Positions 17,236 to 26,839 of a stretch of DNA of 64,000 nucleotides are shown here, one piece after another. Below the pieces are notes generated by a model. The model ran no database searches, was not told the DNA's origin, and worked only from the letters and a program-made list of their open reading frames with translations. Each line of letters opens with the position of its first letter. Position 1 is the stretch's first letter. Source of the stretch: Asticcacaulis sp. AC460 (GTDB lineage Bacteria; Pseudomonadota; Alphaproteobacteria; Caulobacterales; Caulobacteraceae). The stretch spans positions 124,001 through 188,000 of the forward strand of contig NZ_AWGD01000031.1 in the NCBI RefSeq assembly GCF_000495795.1. The letters run 5' to 3'. A program made the translations under genes and the position numbers.

Positions 17236-17736
17236 TCACCCTTTGAAAAGGTGGCAGGTCGTCGTATCGACCTGAGAGTTCGCCGCGACCGATTTGAGGT
17301 GAAGCTCGTAGGGCTCCGACGACCAGCCGGTCGCACGGATCGAATAGACTTCGAATTTCGGTGTCTCCCAAGTCAGGCCGTAGGGTAAGGCGCTTTCGCG
17401 TTGGACCTTAAAGCCTTCGAGAACGAATCCGACACCGTCGCTGTCGTTGACGAACGTATAGCCGGAGACCTCATAGACGCGGCTGTAGGTTGAGCCGTCA
17501 GCGGAGAAGCCCGTGCCGGCCATTCCCGTGACGGGCTGATCGCGGGCAAGATTGACCATCACCATGCCCCGCATACGAACATAGCCGCTGTCGAACAGGT
17601 CGCTGGCGACGTCGGCCTCGCATTGCCACTTCTTGCCGGAAACGTAGGCGAACAGGTCGTCGACGGTTTGGGCCTGAGCACCAGAGGTGGAAAGTGTCAG
17701 CGCAAGCAGGGTCAGGGCGGTACGAAAGGCTTTCAT
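17236..17736 (-). CDS. Secreted protein of unknown function
   Basis: 166 residues with a signal peptide (LTLLALTLSTSGAQA|QT, cleavage about 22). The mature part is rich in beta-strand-like segments (SRVYEVSGYTFVND, FVLEGFKVQRES) with only two cysteines, at 39 (KWQCEAD) and 161 (TTCHLFKG), which would tie the two ends together. No family recognised. The layout resembles the other secreted protein at 18773, suggesting distant kinship. Convergent with ychF. Confidence 0.7.
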   Translation of the reverse strand: MKAFRTALTLLALTLSTSGAQAQTVDDLFAYVSGKKWQCEADVASDLFDSGYVRMRGMVMVNLARDQPVTGMAGTGFSADGSTYSRVYEVSGYTFVNDSDGVGFVLEGFKVQRESALPYGLTWETPKFEVYSIRATGWSSEPYELHLKSVAANSQVDTTTCHLFKG

Positions 17737-17918
17737 GGCCGAACTCCGGGAAGAATGATTCCGCTCGAACTTGCCAGACTATCCATTTTTCGAAAAGCGA
17801 CCGTGTGGACCTTTCAGTATTTGTAACGGGGCCCAATGGGTGTCCGAATTCGAACACCGGCTCTGGCCAAGGCGAAGAATCCGGGGTAGCATGGAGCCTT
17901 CGCAAAGAGGGGGGCTTC

Positions 17919-18701
17919 ATGCGACATTTCCTTATTCTGGGGGCAGCGCTGTGCGCGGTCCTGGTGTCCTGCGACCGAATCCAGTCCTGGCAGCACGAAC
18001 TCAACGGTATTTCGGCATCATCCACATCCGCAATTCCGGCATCGAGCTTTCGGACAACCACGGCGATCACCGAATCCGAGGAAGCGCGGCGCCTGGCGGC
18101 CTACCCGACCCTTGCCGTGCGCGAAGGCGACATCCTGAAGGTCTTTCACAACGGCAAGCTGATCGCCAGCGAGAAGACAGTACCGTGCGATGGCGACGGC
18201 AATGCCGATACCTGCCGGCAGCCAAGGTTTTGGGGCATGGTCAACCTGCTGTCGTCCGACACGGGCAAGATCGAACCCTATGCTGTGCTCGACATCGGCT
18301 TCTGGGAAAGCGGCGGCTACTATATTCCACTCGGCAAGGGCCGGAACTTCATGCTGACCGGTGAACCCGAGGCGTCACCAGACGGCCGCTGGCTGGCCAG
18401 TGGACTGGAAGAGGTCACAGTCTACGACGAGGATACCGAACTACGAATCTACGATTGGGCCGGCGGTGGCAAACCCGTCGTGTTCGGCCCGTGGTGCCGG
18501 CCGAATGGATGGAGCGACAACCACACCTTCACCGCCTTATGCCAGGACAACAGTTTCGCGACCTTCGAGGCCAGGGCCGACCGCGACGATCAGGATCGAT
18601 GGAGGTTGACGACGACGCGCATCCTGTCGGTGTCCAACGGTCCCGGCGCCAAAGCCCCAAGATCAGCCTTCGAAGGGGTGGCGCTGGAGCGCGAGCCCTA
18701 G
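17919..18701 (+). CDS. Lipoprotein of unknown function
   Basis: 260 residues. The N-terminus MRHFLILGAALCAVLVSC carries a lipobox (LVSC, Cys18), so the protein is probably lipid-anchored. The mature part is soluble, with Trp-rich blocks (RFWGMVNLLSSDTGKIEPYAV, YDWAGGGKPVVFGPWCRPNGWSDN) suggesting a beta-propeller-like repeat, and six further cysteines or fewer. No recognisable family. GAGGGGGG precedes ATG 17919. Divergent from 17236-17736. Confidence 0.65.
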   Translation: MRHFLILGAALCAVLVSCDRIQSWQHELNGISASSTSAIPASSFRTTTAITESEEARRLAAYPTLAVREGDILKVFHNGKLIASEKTVPCDGDGNADTCRQPRFWGMVNLLSSDTGKIEPYAVLDIGFWESGGYYIPLGKGRNFMLTGEPEASPDGRWLASGLEEVTVYDEDTELRIYDWAGGGKPVVFGPWCRPNGWSDNHTFTALCQDNSFATFEARADRDDQDRWRLTTTRILSVSNGPGAKAPRSAFEGVALEREP

Positions 18702-18772
18702 TTTGCGGCACCGTCGATGCGGTGGGTCTCCGCCTTGACGAAGGCGCGTGACATCCCGGGGACTACGATGTG

Positions 18773-19291
18773 CTATTCATCCGGCTTGAGCCGGCAGGTT
18801 ACCCGGTAACCGAATCCCTTGTCGTCTTCGATAATGCCATCAAGTATGGGGTTGTCGTCGGTGGTCTGGAAGGTCAGCTTGATGCGTCCGGTCCACATTG
18901 TCATGCCGGACGGCAGTTCGTCGGACTTGGCCACCACGCCATCCTTAAGATAGAATCCCGGCTTGCCGTCCTCAAAAGTGCCAAAGCCGGTAAGCCGGGT
19001 CTGAACGGTACGCAAACCGTCTTCGAAGGGCAAAATGGTCAGGGTTGAGCCCTTCATATCCCATTGGTCGTTCGTCATCTGGTAGACGACGTCGGTTGTG
19101 ATTTCGGCCATGGCCTCGCCCTCGGCGGCGACCAGTTTGGCCGTTCCGCTGCACTCGAACAGCTTCAGCTGCATGCTGGTAACATATTCACCTGCCTCGG
19201 GCAGGGTCATGGCCATCACGACATCTTCGGCGTGGGCGGCCGTACCGGCCAATCCAAGGAGGGCTGCCGTCATCACTACAGGACGCATCAT
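18773..19291 (-). CDS. Secreted protein of unknown function
   Basis: 172 residues. The start is ATG at 19291 or the next codon, giving MMRPVVMTAALLGLAGTAAHA|ED as a signal peptide; the longer frame to 19357 adds a basic, non-signal stretch. Mature segments LPEAGEYVTSMQLKLFECSG and GFGYRVTCRLKPDE place one Cys near each end, as in the secreted protein at 17236. No family assigned. Confidence 0.68.
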   Translation of the reverse strand: MMRPVVMTAALLGLAGTAAHAEDVVMAMTLPEAGEYVTSMQLKLFECSGTAKLVAAEGEAMAEITTDVVYQMTNDQWDMKGSTLTILPFEDGLRTVQTRLTGFGTFEDGKPGFYLKDGVVAKSDELPSGMTMWTGRIKLTFQTTDDNPILDGIIEDDKGFGYRVTCRLKPDE

Positions 19292-19439
19292 GCGCGATAT
19301 CCCCGGATCCAGGCCCGGCACGTGACGGCCACGTCCGATCGCCCGTATGGTCTTCATCGCAGGCTAACATGACCGGGTGATCGTGATAAGCCGCTGCGCA
19401 AGCCTGTCAGTATTTGTAATCCAGGCTCAGCGAGCACAG

Positions 19440-19468
19440 AAAAACCCGCCGGATGACCCGGCGGGTTT
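19440..19468 (-). terminator. Terminator of the cytochrome bc1 operon
   Basis: AAACCCGCCGG (19442-19452) pairs with CCGGCGGGTTT (19458-19468). On the minus strand the stem is followed by TTTTT, placing it 89 bases after the cytochrome c1 stop. Confidence 0.85.
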
Positions 19469-19557
19469 AACTTATTGGCTCGGAGACGTCGCGGGGTGGC
19501 GAGTCGAAAACCGTTATCGCAGGGAGATGACGGTTTGCAGACCGCCAGATCGTGACG

Positions 19558-20427
19558 TCAGTGCTTACCTTTCCAGACCTGGCGGTAGGCCAGATAGGTG
19601 ATCCCGAAGAAAATCGCCAGGTACAGCAGCACGGCGATACCGGTCTGCTTGCGCTCGGTGGCGTGCGGCTCAGCGGTCCAGGCCAGGAAGGTGGCCACGG
19701 CGTGTGCCTGGTTCTTCAGGGTCGAGGGCGTGCCGTCGTCGAACGTCACACGACCATCGGTCAGCGGGGGGGCCATGGCCAGGACGCCGCCATGCGGCAC
19801 CTTGTGCGCGTCACCCGACCACTGGGCCTTCAGGTCGCCCGGGAAGTAGACATTGTAGTGCTGGCCCGGCGCGACGGTCAAACCGACCGGCTCGGGCTCG
19901 TAGCCCTGCAGCAGGGAATAGATGTAGTGCGGGCCGTGGTGACGGGCCTTGGCCATGACCGACAGGTCGGGCGGCAGAGCGCCACCATTGCTGGCCTTGG
20001 CCGCGTCGTCGTTCTTGAACGGGCTGGGGAAACGGTCCGAGGTCGTCGCCTTGCGGGTCGTCTCGTCACCGGTTTCCGGATCGATTTCCGCCACTTCGAA
20101 CTCGGACGCGATCTGCTTCACGACCGGGTTGTCATTGGGGTTGTCTTTGTATTTCTCGTCGAAGAAGGGCCCGCCCTTCTGACCGAGGTTACGGAACGAC
20201 ATCAGCTTCATGCTGTGGCAGCTGGAGCAGACTTCGCGATAGACCTTGTAGCCGCGCTGCAATTCCGCCTGATCGAAGGCGCCAAAGGGGCCTTCGAAGC
20301 TGAATTCGGCCTTAAGCAGCGGCTTGGCATGGCCACCCGAGGCCAGGGCCGGGGCACCGGCCACCAGGCCGGTGACGACGGCCAGACCGGCCAGGACCTT
20401 GAGGGATTTCGTCATAAGAGAAGACAT
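19558..20427 (-). CDS. petC: Cytochrome c1 of the bc1 complex
   Basis: 289 residues. Signal peptide to about residue 30 (APALAS|GG), heme attachment CSSCH at 67-71, the Met ligand region GGVLAMAPPL, and a C-terminal membrane anchor (TGIAVLLYLAIFFGITYLAYRQV) that holds it on the periplasmic side of the inner membrane. It passes electrons from the Rieske protein to soluble or membrane cytochrome c. Third gene of the operon; 12 bases separate it from cytochrome b. Confidence 0.97.
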   Translation of the reverse strand: MSSLMTKSLKVLAGLAVVTGLVAGAPALASGGHAKPLLKAEFSFEGPFGAFDQAELQRGYKVYREVCSSCHSMKLMSFRNLGQKGGPFFDEKYKDNPNDNPVVKQIASEFEVAEIDPETGDETTRKATTSDRFPSPFKNDDAAKASNGGALPPDLSVMAKARHHGPHYIYSLLQGYEPEPVGLTVAPGQHYNVYFPGDLKAQWSGDAHKVPHGGVLAMAPPLTDGRVTFDDGTPSTLKNQAHAVATFLAWTAEPHATERKQTGIAVLLYLAIFFGITYLAYRQVWKGKH

Positions 20428-20439
20428 GTGACTGCGCCC

Positions 20440-21723
20440 TCAGTGCTTGGAGTGGTCAGCGAGCACGGCTTCGGAGATCGAAGCCGGCACCGGCAGAGGA
20501 TCTTCCTTCAGGCCGATCCATGGCATGATGATCAGGAAGAACGAGAAGTAGTAGGCGGTCAGAATCTGCGACAGGGTCACGACCTTCAGGCCGATGGCGG
20601 TACCGTGGCTGTCCGCGCCCAATTGGAAGACCAGGTCTTCCGGCAGTTGGCCGCCGCACCAGCCCAGAAGGCAGCAGGTGATGACGAACAGGACGAAGAA
20701 CCAGCGCATGACCGGACGGTAGCGCATCGACTTGACCTTCGACGTATCCAGCCACGGCAGGGCGAAGATGACGGCGATGGCCGCGAACATCGCGATGACG
20801 CCGATCAGCTTGTCCGGAATGGCGCGCAGGATGGCGTAGAAGGGCAGCATGTACCATTCGGGCACGATGTGCGCCGGGGTCTGCAGCGGGTTGGCCTTCA
20901 CGTAGTTGTCGGCGTGGCCCAGGGCGTCCGGCATGAAGAAGACGAAGACCGAGAACAGCATCAGGAACAGGATCATGCCGACGCCGTCCTTGACGGTGGC
21001 GTAAGGCGTGAACGGAACCGTGTCTTCCTTGGACTTGATCTCGACGCCGGTCGGGTTGTTCTGGCCGCAGACGTGCAGCGCCCATATGTGCAGGACCACA
21101 ACGCCGGCGATGACGAACGGCAGCAGGTAGTGCAGCGAGAAGAAGCGGTTCAGGGTCGGCTGGTCGACCGAGAAGCCGCCCTGCAACCAGGTCAGGATCG
21201 ACGGGCCGACGAGCGGAATGGCGCCGATCAGGTTGGTGATAACGACCGCGCCGTAGTAGGACATCTGGCCCCACGGCAGGACGTAACCCATGAAGGCGGT
21301 GGCGATCATCAGGAAGTAGATGACGCAGCCCAGCAGCCACAGGACTTCGCGGGGCGCCTTGTAGGAGCCGTAGTAGAGACCGCGGAACATGTGGATATAG
21401 ACGGCGAAGAAGAACATCGACGCGCCGTTGGAGTGGATGAACTGGATCATCCACCCGCCGTTGACGTCGCGACGGATGCGCTCAAGGCTGTCGAAGGCGT
21501 GGTCGACGTGCGGCACATAGTGCATGGCCAGGATGACGCCGGTGATGATCTGGATACCGAGGCAGAGCGACAGGATGCCGCCGAAGGTCCACCAGTAGTT
21601 CAGGTTCTTCGGGGTCGGATAGTCGACAAAGCTGTCATAGGCCAGGCGCAGGATCGGCAGACGGGCGTCAAGCCACTTTTCGATGCCGGTCTTCGGCGAA
21701 TAGGTCGAAGGATGATCGCTCAT
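20440..21723 (-). CDS. petB: Cytochrome b of the bc1 complex
   Basis: 427 residues, eight membrane helices, with paired heme histidines in the second and fourth helices ([33 protein letters not shown]) and the Qo-site block [13 protein letters not shown]. It oxidises ubiquinol and recycles electrons through the Q cycle. It starts two bases after the Rieske stop. Confidence 0.98.
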   Translation of the reverse strand: MSDHPSTYSPKTGIEKWLDARLPILRLAYDSFVDYPTPKNLNYWWTFGGILSLCLGIQIITGVILAMHYVPHVDHAFDSLERIRRDVNGGWMIQFIHSNGASMFFFAVYIHMFRGLYYGSYKAPREVLWLLGCVIYFLMIATAFMGYVLPWGQMSYYGAVVITNLIGAIPLVGPSILTWLQGGFSVDQPTLNRFFSLHYLLPFVIAGVVVLHIWALHVCGQNNPTGVEIKSKEDTVPFTPYATVKDGVGMILFLMLFSVFVFFMPDALGHADNYVKANPLQTPAHIVPEWYMLPFYAILRAIPDKLIGVIAMFAAIAVIFALPWLDTSKVKSMRYRPVMRWFFVLFVITCCLLGWCGGQLPEDLVFQLGADSHGTAIGLKVVTLSQILTAYYFSFFLIIMPWIGLKEDPLPVPASISEAVLADHSKH

Positions 21724-21725
21724 GC

Positions 21726-22271
21726 TTAGCCCACCTTGATCTTGGTGTCGGAGATGAAGGCGTATTCCGGAACCTCGAGGTTCTTGGGCGCCGGGCCCTT
21801 ACGGATACGGCCGGAGGTGTCGTAGTCCGAGCCATGGCACGGGCAGAACCAGCCGCCGAACTCGGAACCGCCCATGTTGGGCACGCAACCCAGGTGGGTA
21901 CAGACGCCGACCAGGATCAGATACTGTTCCTTGCCCTTCTTGACGCGATCGGCGTCGGGCTGCGGGTCGCGGAAGCCGGACACGTCGGCCGTCTGGGCTT
22001 CCTGGATTTCCTTGGCCGTGCGGTGACGCACGAACAGAGGCTTGCCGCGCCACTTGACGACGACCTGGCCGCCTTCGGGCACCTTGCTGACGTCGTATTC
22101 GATCGAGGCCAGGGCGAGCGTATCGGCCGCCGGGTTCATCTGGCCGATCAGCGGTATGGCTGTCGCCGCGGCCGCGCCGACGGCGGCCGCACCGGCCGCT
22201 ATGTAGATAAAGTCACGGCGTGACGGATCATCATGACCCTCAACCGTCCCGTTCACAGGTTCGCTCACCAT
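21726..22271 (-). CDS. petA: Rieske iron-sulfur protein of the bc1 complex
   Basis: 181 residues. A twin-arginine-type N-terminus [20 protein letters not shown] (17-36) acts as an uncleaved anchor, as usual for this subunit. The [2Fe-2S] ligands are Cys124, His126 (CTHLGC) and Cys143, His146 (CPCH), and Cys129 and Cys145 form the disulfide. First gene of the operon (petA-petB-petC). Confidence 0.98.
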   Translation of the reverse strand: MVSEPVNGTVEGHDDPSRRDFIYIAAGAAAVGAAAATAIPLIGQMNPAADTLALASIEYDVSKVPEGGQVVVKWRGKPLFVRHRTAKEIQEAQTADVSGFRDPQPDADRVKKGKEQYLILVGVCTHLGCVPNMGGSEFGGWFCPCHGSDYDTSGRIRKGPAPKNLEVPEYAFISDTKIKVG

Positions 22272-22531
22272 GCCACCTCTTCAATACCGCCGCGGACAGG
22301 CAGCGACCGCCGCGCCCGCGCAAAACTTCCCGGCACTCAATGCCTGATTCCCTTAACAAAGTAACCAGACTCGCGGCCCATAAGGCCGCCCGTGAACGCC
22401 GATTGCGTCTATAACCACAATTGCGCTGCGGATTCAAACCACCAAAACGCTTTGGAGGCCATTTTCTTGACAATAATGGCGCCGTGGCCGATGTCGGCAG
22501 GGTCTGCCCTTCCCTTCTTGAGTCCCTTCGC

Positions 22532-23002
22532 ATGCGCCTGGCCCTGTATCAGCCGGATATCCCTCAGAATCTCGGCGCCGCCATCCGTCTGACGGGAGCA
22601 CTGGAGGTCGCGCTCGATATCATCGAGCCGTGCGGATTTCCCTTGAATGACAAGGCGATACGGCGTTCGGCGATGGATTACGGCGACTGCGCCATAGTGT
22701 CGCACCACGCCGGATGGAGCGATTTCCTGGCTTCGGTGCGGCTCAATCCGGCGGCGCGCCTGGTGCTATTCACCACCCGATCGGCAGCGCCCTACTGCGA
22801 TTTTGCCTTTGAACCGGAGGATGTCCTGCTAATGGGACGCGAAAGCGCCGGCGTGCCTGACGAGGTCCACGCGGCGGCCGATCACCGGCTGTTCATCCCG
22901 ATTTCGGCCCGGGCGCGGTCGATCAATGTCATTACCGCCGCCGCCATGGGTCTGGGCGAAGCGCTGCGGCAGACGTCAGGGTTTCCCAGGCGCGTTCTCT
23001 GA
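22532..23002 (+). CDS. trmL: tRNA (cytidine34-2'-O)-methyltransferase
   Basis: 156 residues, a SPOUT fold enzyme that methylates the wobble base of some tRNA-Leu. The blocks RLALYQPDIPQNLGAAIRL, LLMGRESAGVPDEVH and RSINVITAAAMGLGEAL are the three SPOUT motifs, with the knot-forming C-terminus. ATG 22532 gives the normal family N-terminus; a longer frame from 22421 is not supported. Divergent from the bc1 operon across 260 bases in which I see no other gene. Confidence 0.93.
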   Translation: MRLALYQPDIPQNLGAAIRLTGALEVALDIIEPCGFPLNDKAIRRSAMDYGDCAIVSHHAGWSDFLASVRLNPAARLVLFTTRSAAPYCDFAFEPEDVLLMGRESAGVPDEVHAAADHRLFIPISARARSINVITAAAMGLGEALRQTSGFPRRVL

Positions 23003-23042
23003 TACCTCCCCGCGCGAAGAGCGCAGGGAGGTATCAGATTTT
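22998..23042 (+). terminator. Terminator hairpin after trmL
   Basis: TCTGATACCTCCC (22998-23010) pairs perfectly with GGGAGGTATCAGA (23026-23038), followed by TTTT; the loop contains a further GCGC/GCGC pairing. It overlaps the stop codon and is related in sequence to the CCTCCC/GGGAGG repeats at 52071 and 61937. Confidence 0.7.
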
Positions 23043-23730
23043 ACAACCCCTCGACCTTCTGTTTTCCGTCTTTGGGCATCTCGGTAAACGGGGTTGGCGG
23101 GGGGGCCATCGGCGACAGGGTCTCCTGGCTGAATCCGATCAGGTCGTCGACGGCCTGGGTCACGGCCAGGTTATAGCCTTCCACCGTCATCGACATGTCA
23201 TTTCGGCGGATCGGCACTTCGCGGGTGATGTATTTCGTGGCCACCACCGTCCGGTCCGACTGGCGCGACAGGCGGGCATCCAGGCCCACCACCACCACCG
23301 GCTTGCCGCGAACATAACGCGTCTCGAACCCACGCACCGCGACATCCAGCCGGTAGGCCGCCGCCGAACGGCCGCGCGGCTCCAGCCGGACATTGCCACC
23401 GCTGCGGGCGTACCCGGCCTGAACGGCCTCGGTGAACAACTCACGGGCGCCTGCCGCCCAGCGCGCCTTTTCGACATAGGCGATCTCGTTGTTTTCCACG
23501 GTCATAATGCCGTCGCCGGCACTGCCGGGCGGAAACACGACCGGCCCCAGCGACAAGGCGACGGGAACGCCCTGCCGCGCCGCCGGCGCGGCTTCAAGCA
23601 GGCCGGCGTCGTAGCCGAAGCGATACATCTGCACAGGATCGGTCTTGGGCAGGAGGCTGATGCAACTGCTCAGGCCCAGAGCGGCGATCGCAAGAACTGG
23701 CGCGAGAACCGGTAAGAGGAAGCGTCTCAT
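23041..23730 (-). CDS. ABC-transport auxiliary lipoprotein (PqiC/YmbA-like)
   Basis: 229 residues with a lipobox LSSC (Cys23), predicted outer-membrane-directed lipoprotein. The block KARWAAGARELFTEAVQAGYARSG and the C-terminal region VTQAVDDLIGFSQETL fit the PqiC/YmbA (DUF330) family that accompanies MCE transporters. It overlaps the MCE gene by four bases and is last in the four-gene lipid-transport operon. Confidence 0.85.
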   Translation of the reverse strand: MRRFLLPVLAPVLAIAALGLSSCISLLPKTDPVQMYRFGYDAGLLEAAPAARQGVPVALSLGPVVFPPGSAGDGIMTVENNEIAYVEKARWAAGARELFTEAVQAGYARSGGNVRLEPRGRSAAAYRLDVAVRGFETRYVRGKPVVVVGLDARLSRQSDRTVVATKYITREVPIRRNDMSMTVEGYNLAVTQAVDDLIGFSQETLSPMAPPPTPFTEMPKDGKQKVEGL

Positions 23731-24662
23731 TCGCTGACCTTTCTTTGCTTGGCGGCCGGCTTGGTGACCAGTCCCTGCGGATTCTGCTGGACGGTCTCGA
23801 CCAGGCTCTTCAGCGATTCCGACGCCTCGTTCAGGTTTTCCAGGCTTTCCTGCATCTGCGGGAGGGTCTGGGTGTTGATCTGGTCGGCCGGCTGCTTGAT
23901 CGAATCGGCCAGGACGGCGACGCGATCGGCCGCAGTGGCCAGCTTTTCGGTGGCCGAATTGATCTTCTCCAGCGTCTCGGGCAATTGCTGCGCCATCACG
24001 CCGTCGGTCGAATTGGCCAGTTTGGTCACCGCATCGGCTGCCTGGCCGGCGCTGATGATGGCTTCGTGGGCATCGTCCAGCATCTGCTGACGGTTTTCGA
24101 TGTCGGCGGTGATGCTCTGCAGATTGTCGAGCGTGTCCGAGAAGGTTTTGATGTTGCGGTCCGACAGGAGGCGGTTGACGCGGTCCAGGCTCTCATAGGT
24201 TTTTTCGATTACCGAGCCCGAGCCCTGCAGCAGCTTGGCCAGGGCGCTTTCTTCGGAACGAATGACCGGCGGCGGTCCACCAGGCTTGCGTTTCAGCAGC
24301 GGCGAACTGGCCGTGCCCGGCGAGATCTGCATGTACAGCAGGCCGGTGATACCCTGGGGCTGGAGGGTGGCGACGGAATCGACGCGGATCGGGGTTTCGC
24401 TGTCCAGCTTGATGCGGGCGAAAACCTGGCTGGTATTGGCTTTGCCCAGGCGCAGCGACGTCACCTCACCGACCTTGATGCCGTTGAAGTGGACCTCAGC
24501 GCCTTTGTTCAGCCAGTCGACCGACTGGTTGAACTCGACGTCGTAAACGCCGTATTCCTGGTTGACGTCGAACTTGATGAACCAGAAGGTGAAGCCGAGC
24601 AGAATCAGCGCCATCACGAAGGTGACGAGACCGACAAAGGCATAATGCGCCTGACGTTCCAT
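23727..24662 (-). CDS. MCE (MlaD) family substrate-binding protein
   Basis: 311 residues. One N-terminal membrane helix (HYAFVGLVTFVMALILLGFTFW, about 6-27), a MlaD/MCE beta-barrel domain (VYDVEFNQSVDWLNKGAEVHFNGIKVGEVTSL, QGITGLLYMQISPG), then a long alpha-helical region rich in Gln, Asn and Leu. It forms the periplasmic hexamer that passes phospholipid between membranes. The helical tail suggests a longer needle or adaptor, as in PqiB/YebT relatives. Third gene of the operon. Confidence 0.92.
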   Translation of the reverse strand: MERQAHYAFVGLVTFVMALILLGFTFWFIKFDVNQEYGVYDVEFNQSVDWLNKGAEVHFNGIKVGEVTSLRLGKANTSQVFARIKLDSETPIRVDSVATLQPQGITGLLYMQISPGTASSPLLKRKPGGPPPVIRSEESALAKLLQGSGSVIEKTYESLDRVNRLLSDRNIKTFSDTLDNLQSITADIENRQQMLDDAHEAIISAGQAADAVTKLANSTDGVMAQQLPETLEKINSATEKLATAADRVAVLADSIKQPADQINTQTLPQMQESLENLNEASESLKSLVETVQQNPQGLVTKPAAKQRKVSE

Positions 24663-24674
24663 GGGCGTGTCTCC

Positions 24675-25553
24675 CTATCCTTTCACCCGCCCCCGCGGAC
24701 CATGAAAATATTCATGAATCCAGGGGTGATCGGATTTTTCCAGCACCTCGATACGGTCCTTCACCACGACGTGACGGTCGGCCAGAACGGCGATCTCATC
24801 ACAGATGGCGTAGAGACTATCAAGGTCGTGCGTAATCATAAAGACCGTAAGCCCCAGGCTGTCAGCCAAACCACGGATCAATTCGTCGAAGGCGGCTGCC
24901 CCGATCGGGTCCAAACCCGCCGTCGGCTCATCCAGGAAGATCAGTTCGGCGTCGACCGCCAGAGCCCGCGCCAGGGCGGTGCGCTTGATCATCCCGCCTG
25001 ACAGTTCCGACGGCATCAGGTCGGCGGCGCGCAGCGGCAGGCCGACCATGGACATCTTCAGCAGCGCCACCTGGCGGGCCTCACGCGGGTTCAGCCGGGT
25101 GAACTCCAGGATCGGCGTCATGATGTTTTCGGCGACAGAAAGCGTCGAGAACAGCGCCCCGCCCTGGAACAGCACGCCGGTCTTGGCGCGCAGTGCCTTG
25201 CCTTCGGCAGGCTTGGCGTCCATCAGCTTCTGGCCGAACAGGTGGATGTCGCCACTTTGGGGCCGGTGCAGACCCAGGACGGAGTTGAGCAAGACCGTCT
25301 TGCCTGAACCGGAGCCACCGACCACGCCCAGCACTTCGCCGCGCTTGACCACCAGGTCCAGATCTTCGTGGATGACGTGGTCGCCAAAGCGGTTGTTCAG
25401 CTTTTCGATGACGACGGGATCGTCGCCCTGGCCGTTCTTCGGCTTGGCGACATGGTTCAGGCTCAGCTTCTCACGCTGCTTGCCAGTTTCTTGGCCGCTG
25501 CCTTCGGTCGATTCTGGGTTCGTTTCGAGGGGGGCTTCGGGTTCTTCGGTCAT
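24675..25553 (-). CDS. ABC transporter ATP-binding protein, MlaF-like
   Basis: 292 residues. Walker A GGSGSGKT (79-86), signature LSGGM, Walker B LIFLDEPTAGLD and a switch His in MITHDLDS. A poorly conserved acidic N-terminal extension of about 45 residues precedes the core. It energises the MCE/permease system. The start ATG overlaps the permease stop (TGATG); a GTG codon directly in front (25556) is an alternative. Confidence 0.92.
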   Translation of the reverse strand: MTEEPEAPLETNPESTEGSGQETGKQREKLSLNHVAKPKNGQGDDPVVIEKLNNRFGDHVIHEDLDLVVKRGEVLGVVGGSGSGKTVLLNSVLGLHRPQSGDIHLFGQKLMDAKPAEGKALRAKTGVLFQGGALFSTLSVAENIMTPILEFTRLNPREARQVALLKMSMVGLPLRAADLMPSELSGGMIKRTALARALAVDAELIFLDEPTAGLDPIGAAAFDELIRGLADSLGLTVFMITHDLDSLYAICDEIAVLADRHVVVKDRIEVLEKSDHPWIHEYFHGPRGRVKG

Positions 25554-26713
25554 CACATGGTGAACCCGTTGAACAGGACGGCGAACATCGCGTCCAGCAT
25601 GAAGACCAGGAAGATCGACTGCACCACCGCCGTAGTCACCTGACGTCCCAGCGAAAGGACGTCATCCTTGACCTGCATGCCCTGCCAGCAGCCGACAATG
25701 GCAATGGTGGCCGCAAACAGGGGCGGACGGACAATGCCGACAAAGAAATTGTAGAACGGAACATAGTCCTGCAGGCGCTGCAGGAAGACCGCCGGCCCGG
25801 CACCCAGCGCGCTCCAGATGGCCAGCATCCCGCCGAACATCATGCCGAGCGTCGAAAGAAAGGTGATAAAGGTCGACATGACCACCAGCCCGATCAGGCG
25901 CGGAACGATCAGGGCCTCATACGGATCGATCCCCATGACGCGCATGGCATCGATCTCCTGATTCATTTTCATGGCCCCGACTTCGGCGGCGAAGGCCGAG
26001 GCCGACCGGCCGGCCAGCAGGACCGCGGTGACCAGGGGGGCAAATTCCCGCAGGGCAAAGATGGCCACCATGTCGACGGCGAAGATACCGCTGCCGAACT
26101 GGTTCAGTTGCAGCACGCCGATAAAACCCAGCACGCCGCCGATAAAGAAGCTGGTCATCAGGACGATGGGAATGGCTTCGATCCCCGCCCGCTGCATGAC
26201 ATTGACCAGGGCCGCCCAGCGCATGCTGCCCGGCCTGGCCAGGGACATCATCAGCTGGGTGATGATGTGGCCCATGAACACGGCCTGGGCGATAAACCCG
26301 TTCTTGAAGCGCATGGCCAGCTTGCCCAGCTTGACCAGGGCGAAATAGAACGGATGGAGCCACATCTTGGGCGGCTCGGGATTTTCCTGAACATAGTCGG
26401 CAATCGGCGCGGCGTGGCTGCCGACAATGCCATAGAGCCTGGCGTAATTGTCCTGGCCGGTGAAAACCTCACCCTGCAGCCGGTCGCCGACGGCGGTGCG
26501 CAAGAGGTAGGCGCCGGCTGTGTCGAGCCCCTCGATGTGGCTGCCATCGACGGTGATGTGTTCGTAGGATTTCAGTGCCTGGCGCAGGCGATCGCCCAGG
26601 CCCTCGGTGCGGGTGACGATCCAGTTTCCCGTCGGCCGCAGCACGGCCGTGCCCCCCTCACCGGCATCTACCGCGAAGTCAGCCTTCAAGGATTTGGTTT
26701 TTGCCTTCGGCAT
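25553..26713 (-). CDS. MlaE-like permease with N-terminal STAS domain
   Basis: 386 residues. Residues 10-110 form a STAS-like domain (TGNWIVTRTEGLGDRLRQAL, ITVDGSHIEGLDTAGAYLLRTAV), which in the usual system is a separate MlaB; here it is fused. The rest is the MlaE permease with about five or six helices and the block EVGAMKMNQEIDAMRVMGIDPYEALIVPRL. Forms the membrane part of the phospholipid transporter. First gene of the operon. Confidence 0.92.
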   Translation of the reverse strand: MPKAKTKSLKADFAVDAGEGGTAVLRPTGNWIVTRTEGLGDRLRQALKSYEHITVDGSHIEGLDTAGAYLLRTAVGDRLQGEVFTGQDNYARLYGIVGSHAAPIADYVQENPEPPKMWLHPFYFALVKLGKLAMRFKNGFIAQAVFMGHIITQLMMSLARPGSMRWAALVNVMQRAGIEAIPIVLMTSFFIGGVLGFIGVLQLNQFGSGIFAVDMVAIFALREFAPLVTAVLLAGRSASAFAAEVGAMKMNQEIDAMRVMGIDPYEALIVPRLIGLVVMSTFITFLSTLGMMFGGMLAIWSALGAGPAVFLQRLQDYVPFYNFFVGIVRPPLFAATIAIVGCWQGMQVKDDVLSLGRQVTTAVVQSIFLVFMLDAMFAVLFNGFTM

Positions 26714-26839
26714 CAGGGATCAGGACTCTTTCGCAAGCCTTTTAGGGGCTAACCTCTTAGATGAGGTAAACGCATAAAAAGGCAAGAGTGTAGCGAAATG
26801 CACACGTCTGACCGCCTATAGGGCGATTCCGTGTTCCGC

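Noticed and set aside
19552-21729. Long plus-strand frame of over 700 codons
   Set aside because: It lies opposite the cytochrome c1 and b genes, whose translation is unambiguous; it is a high-GC shadow.
22342-22416. 24-codon frame MPDSLNKVTRLAAHKAARERR
   Set aside because: Short, no ribosome binding site and no recognisable homologue; it could be a leader peptide but nothing supports it.
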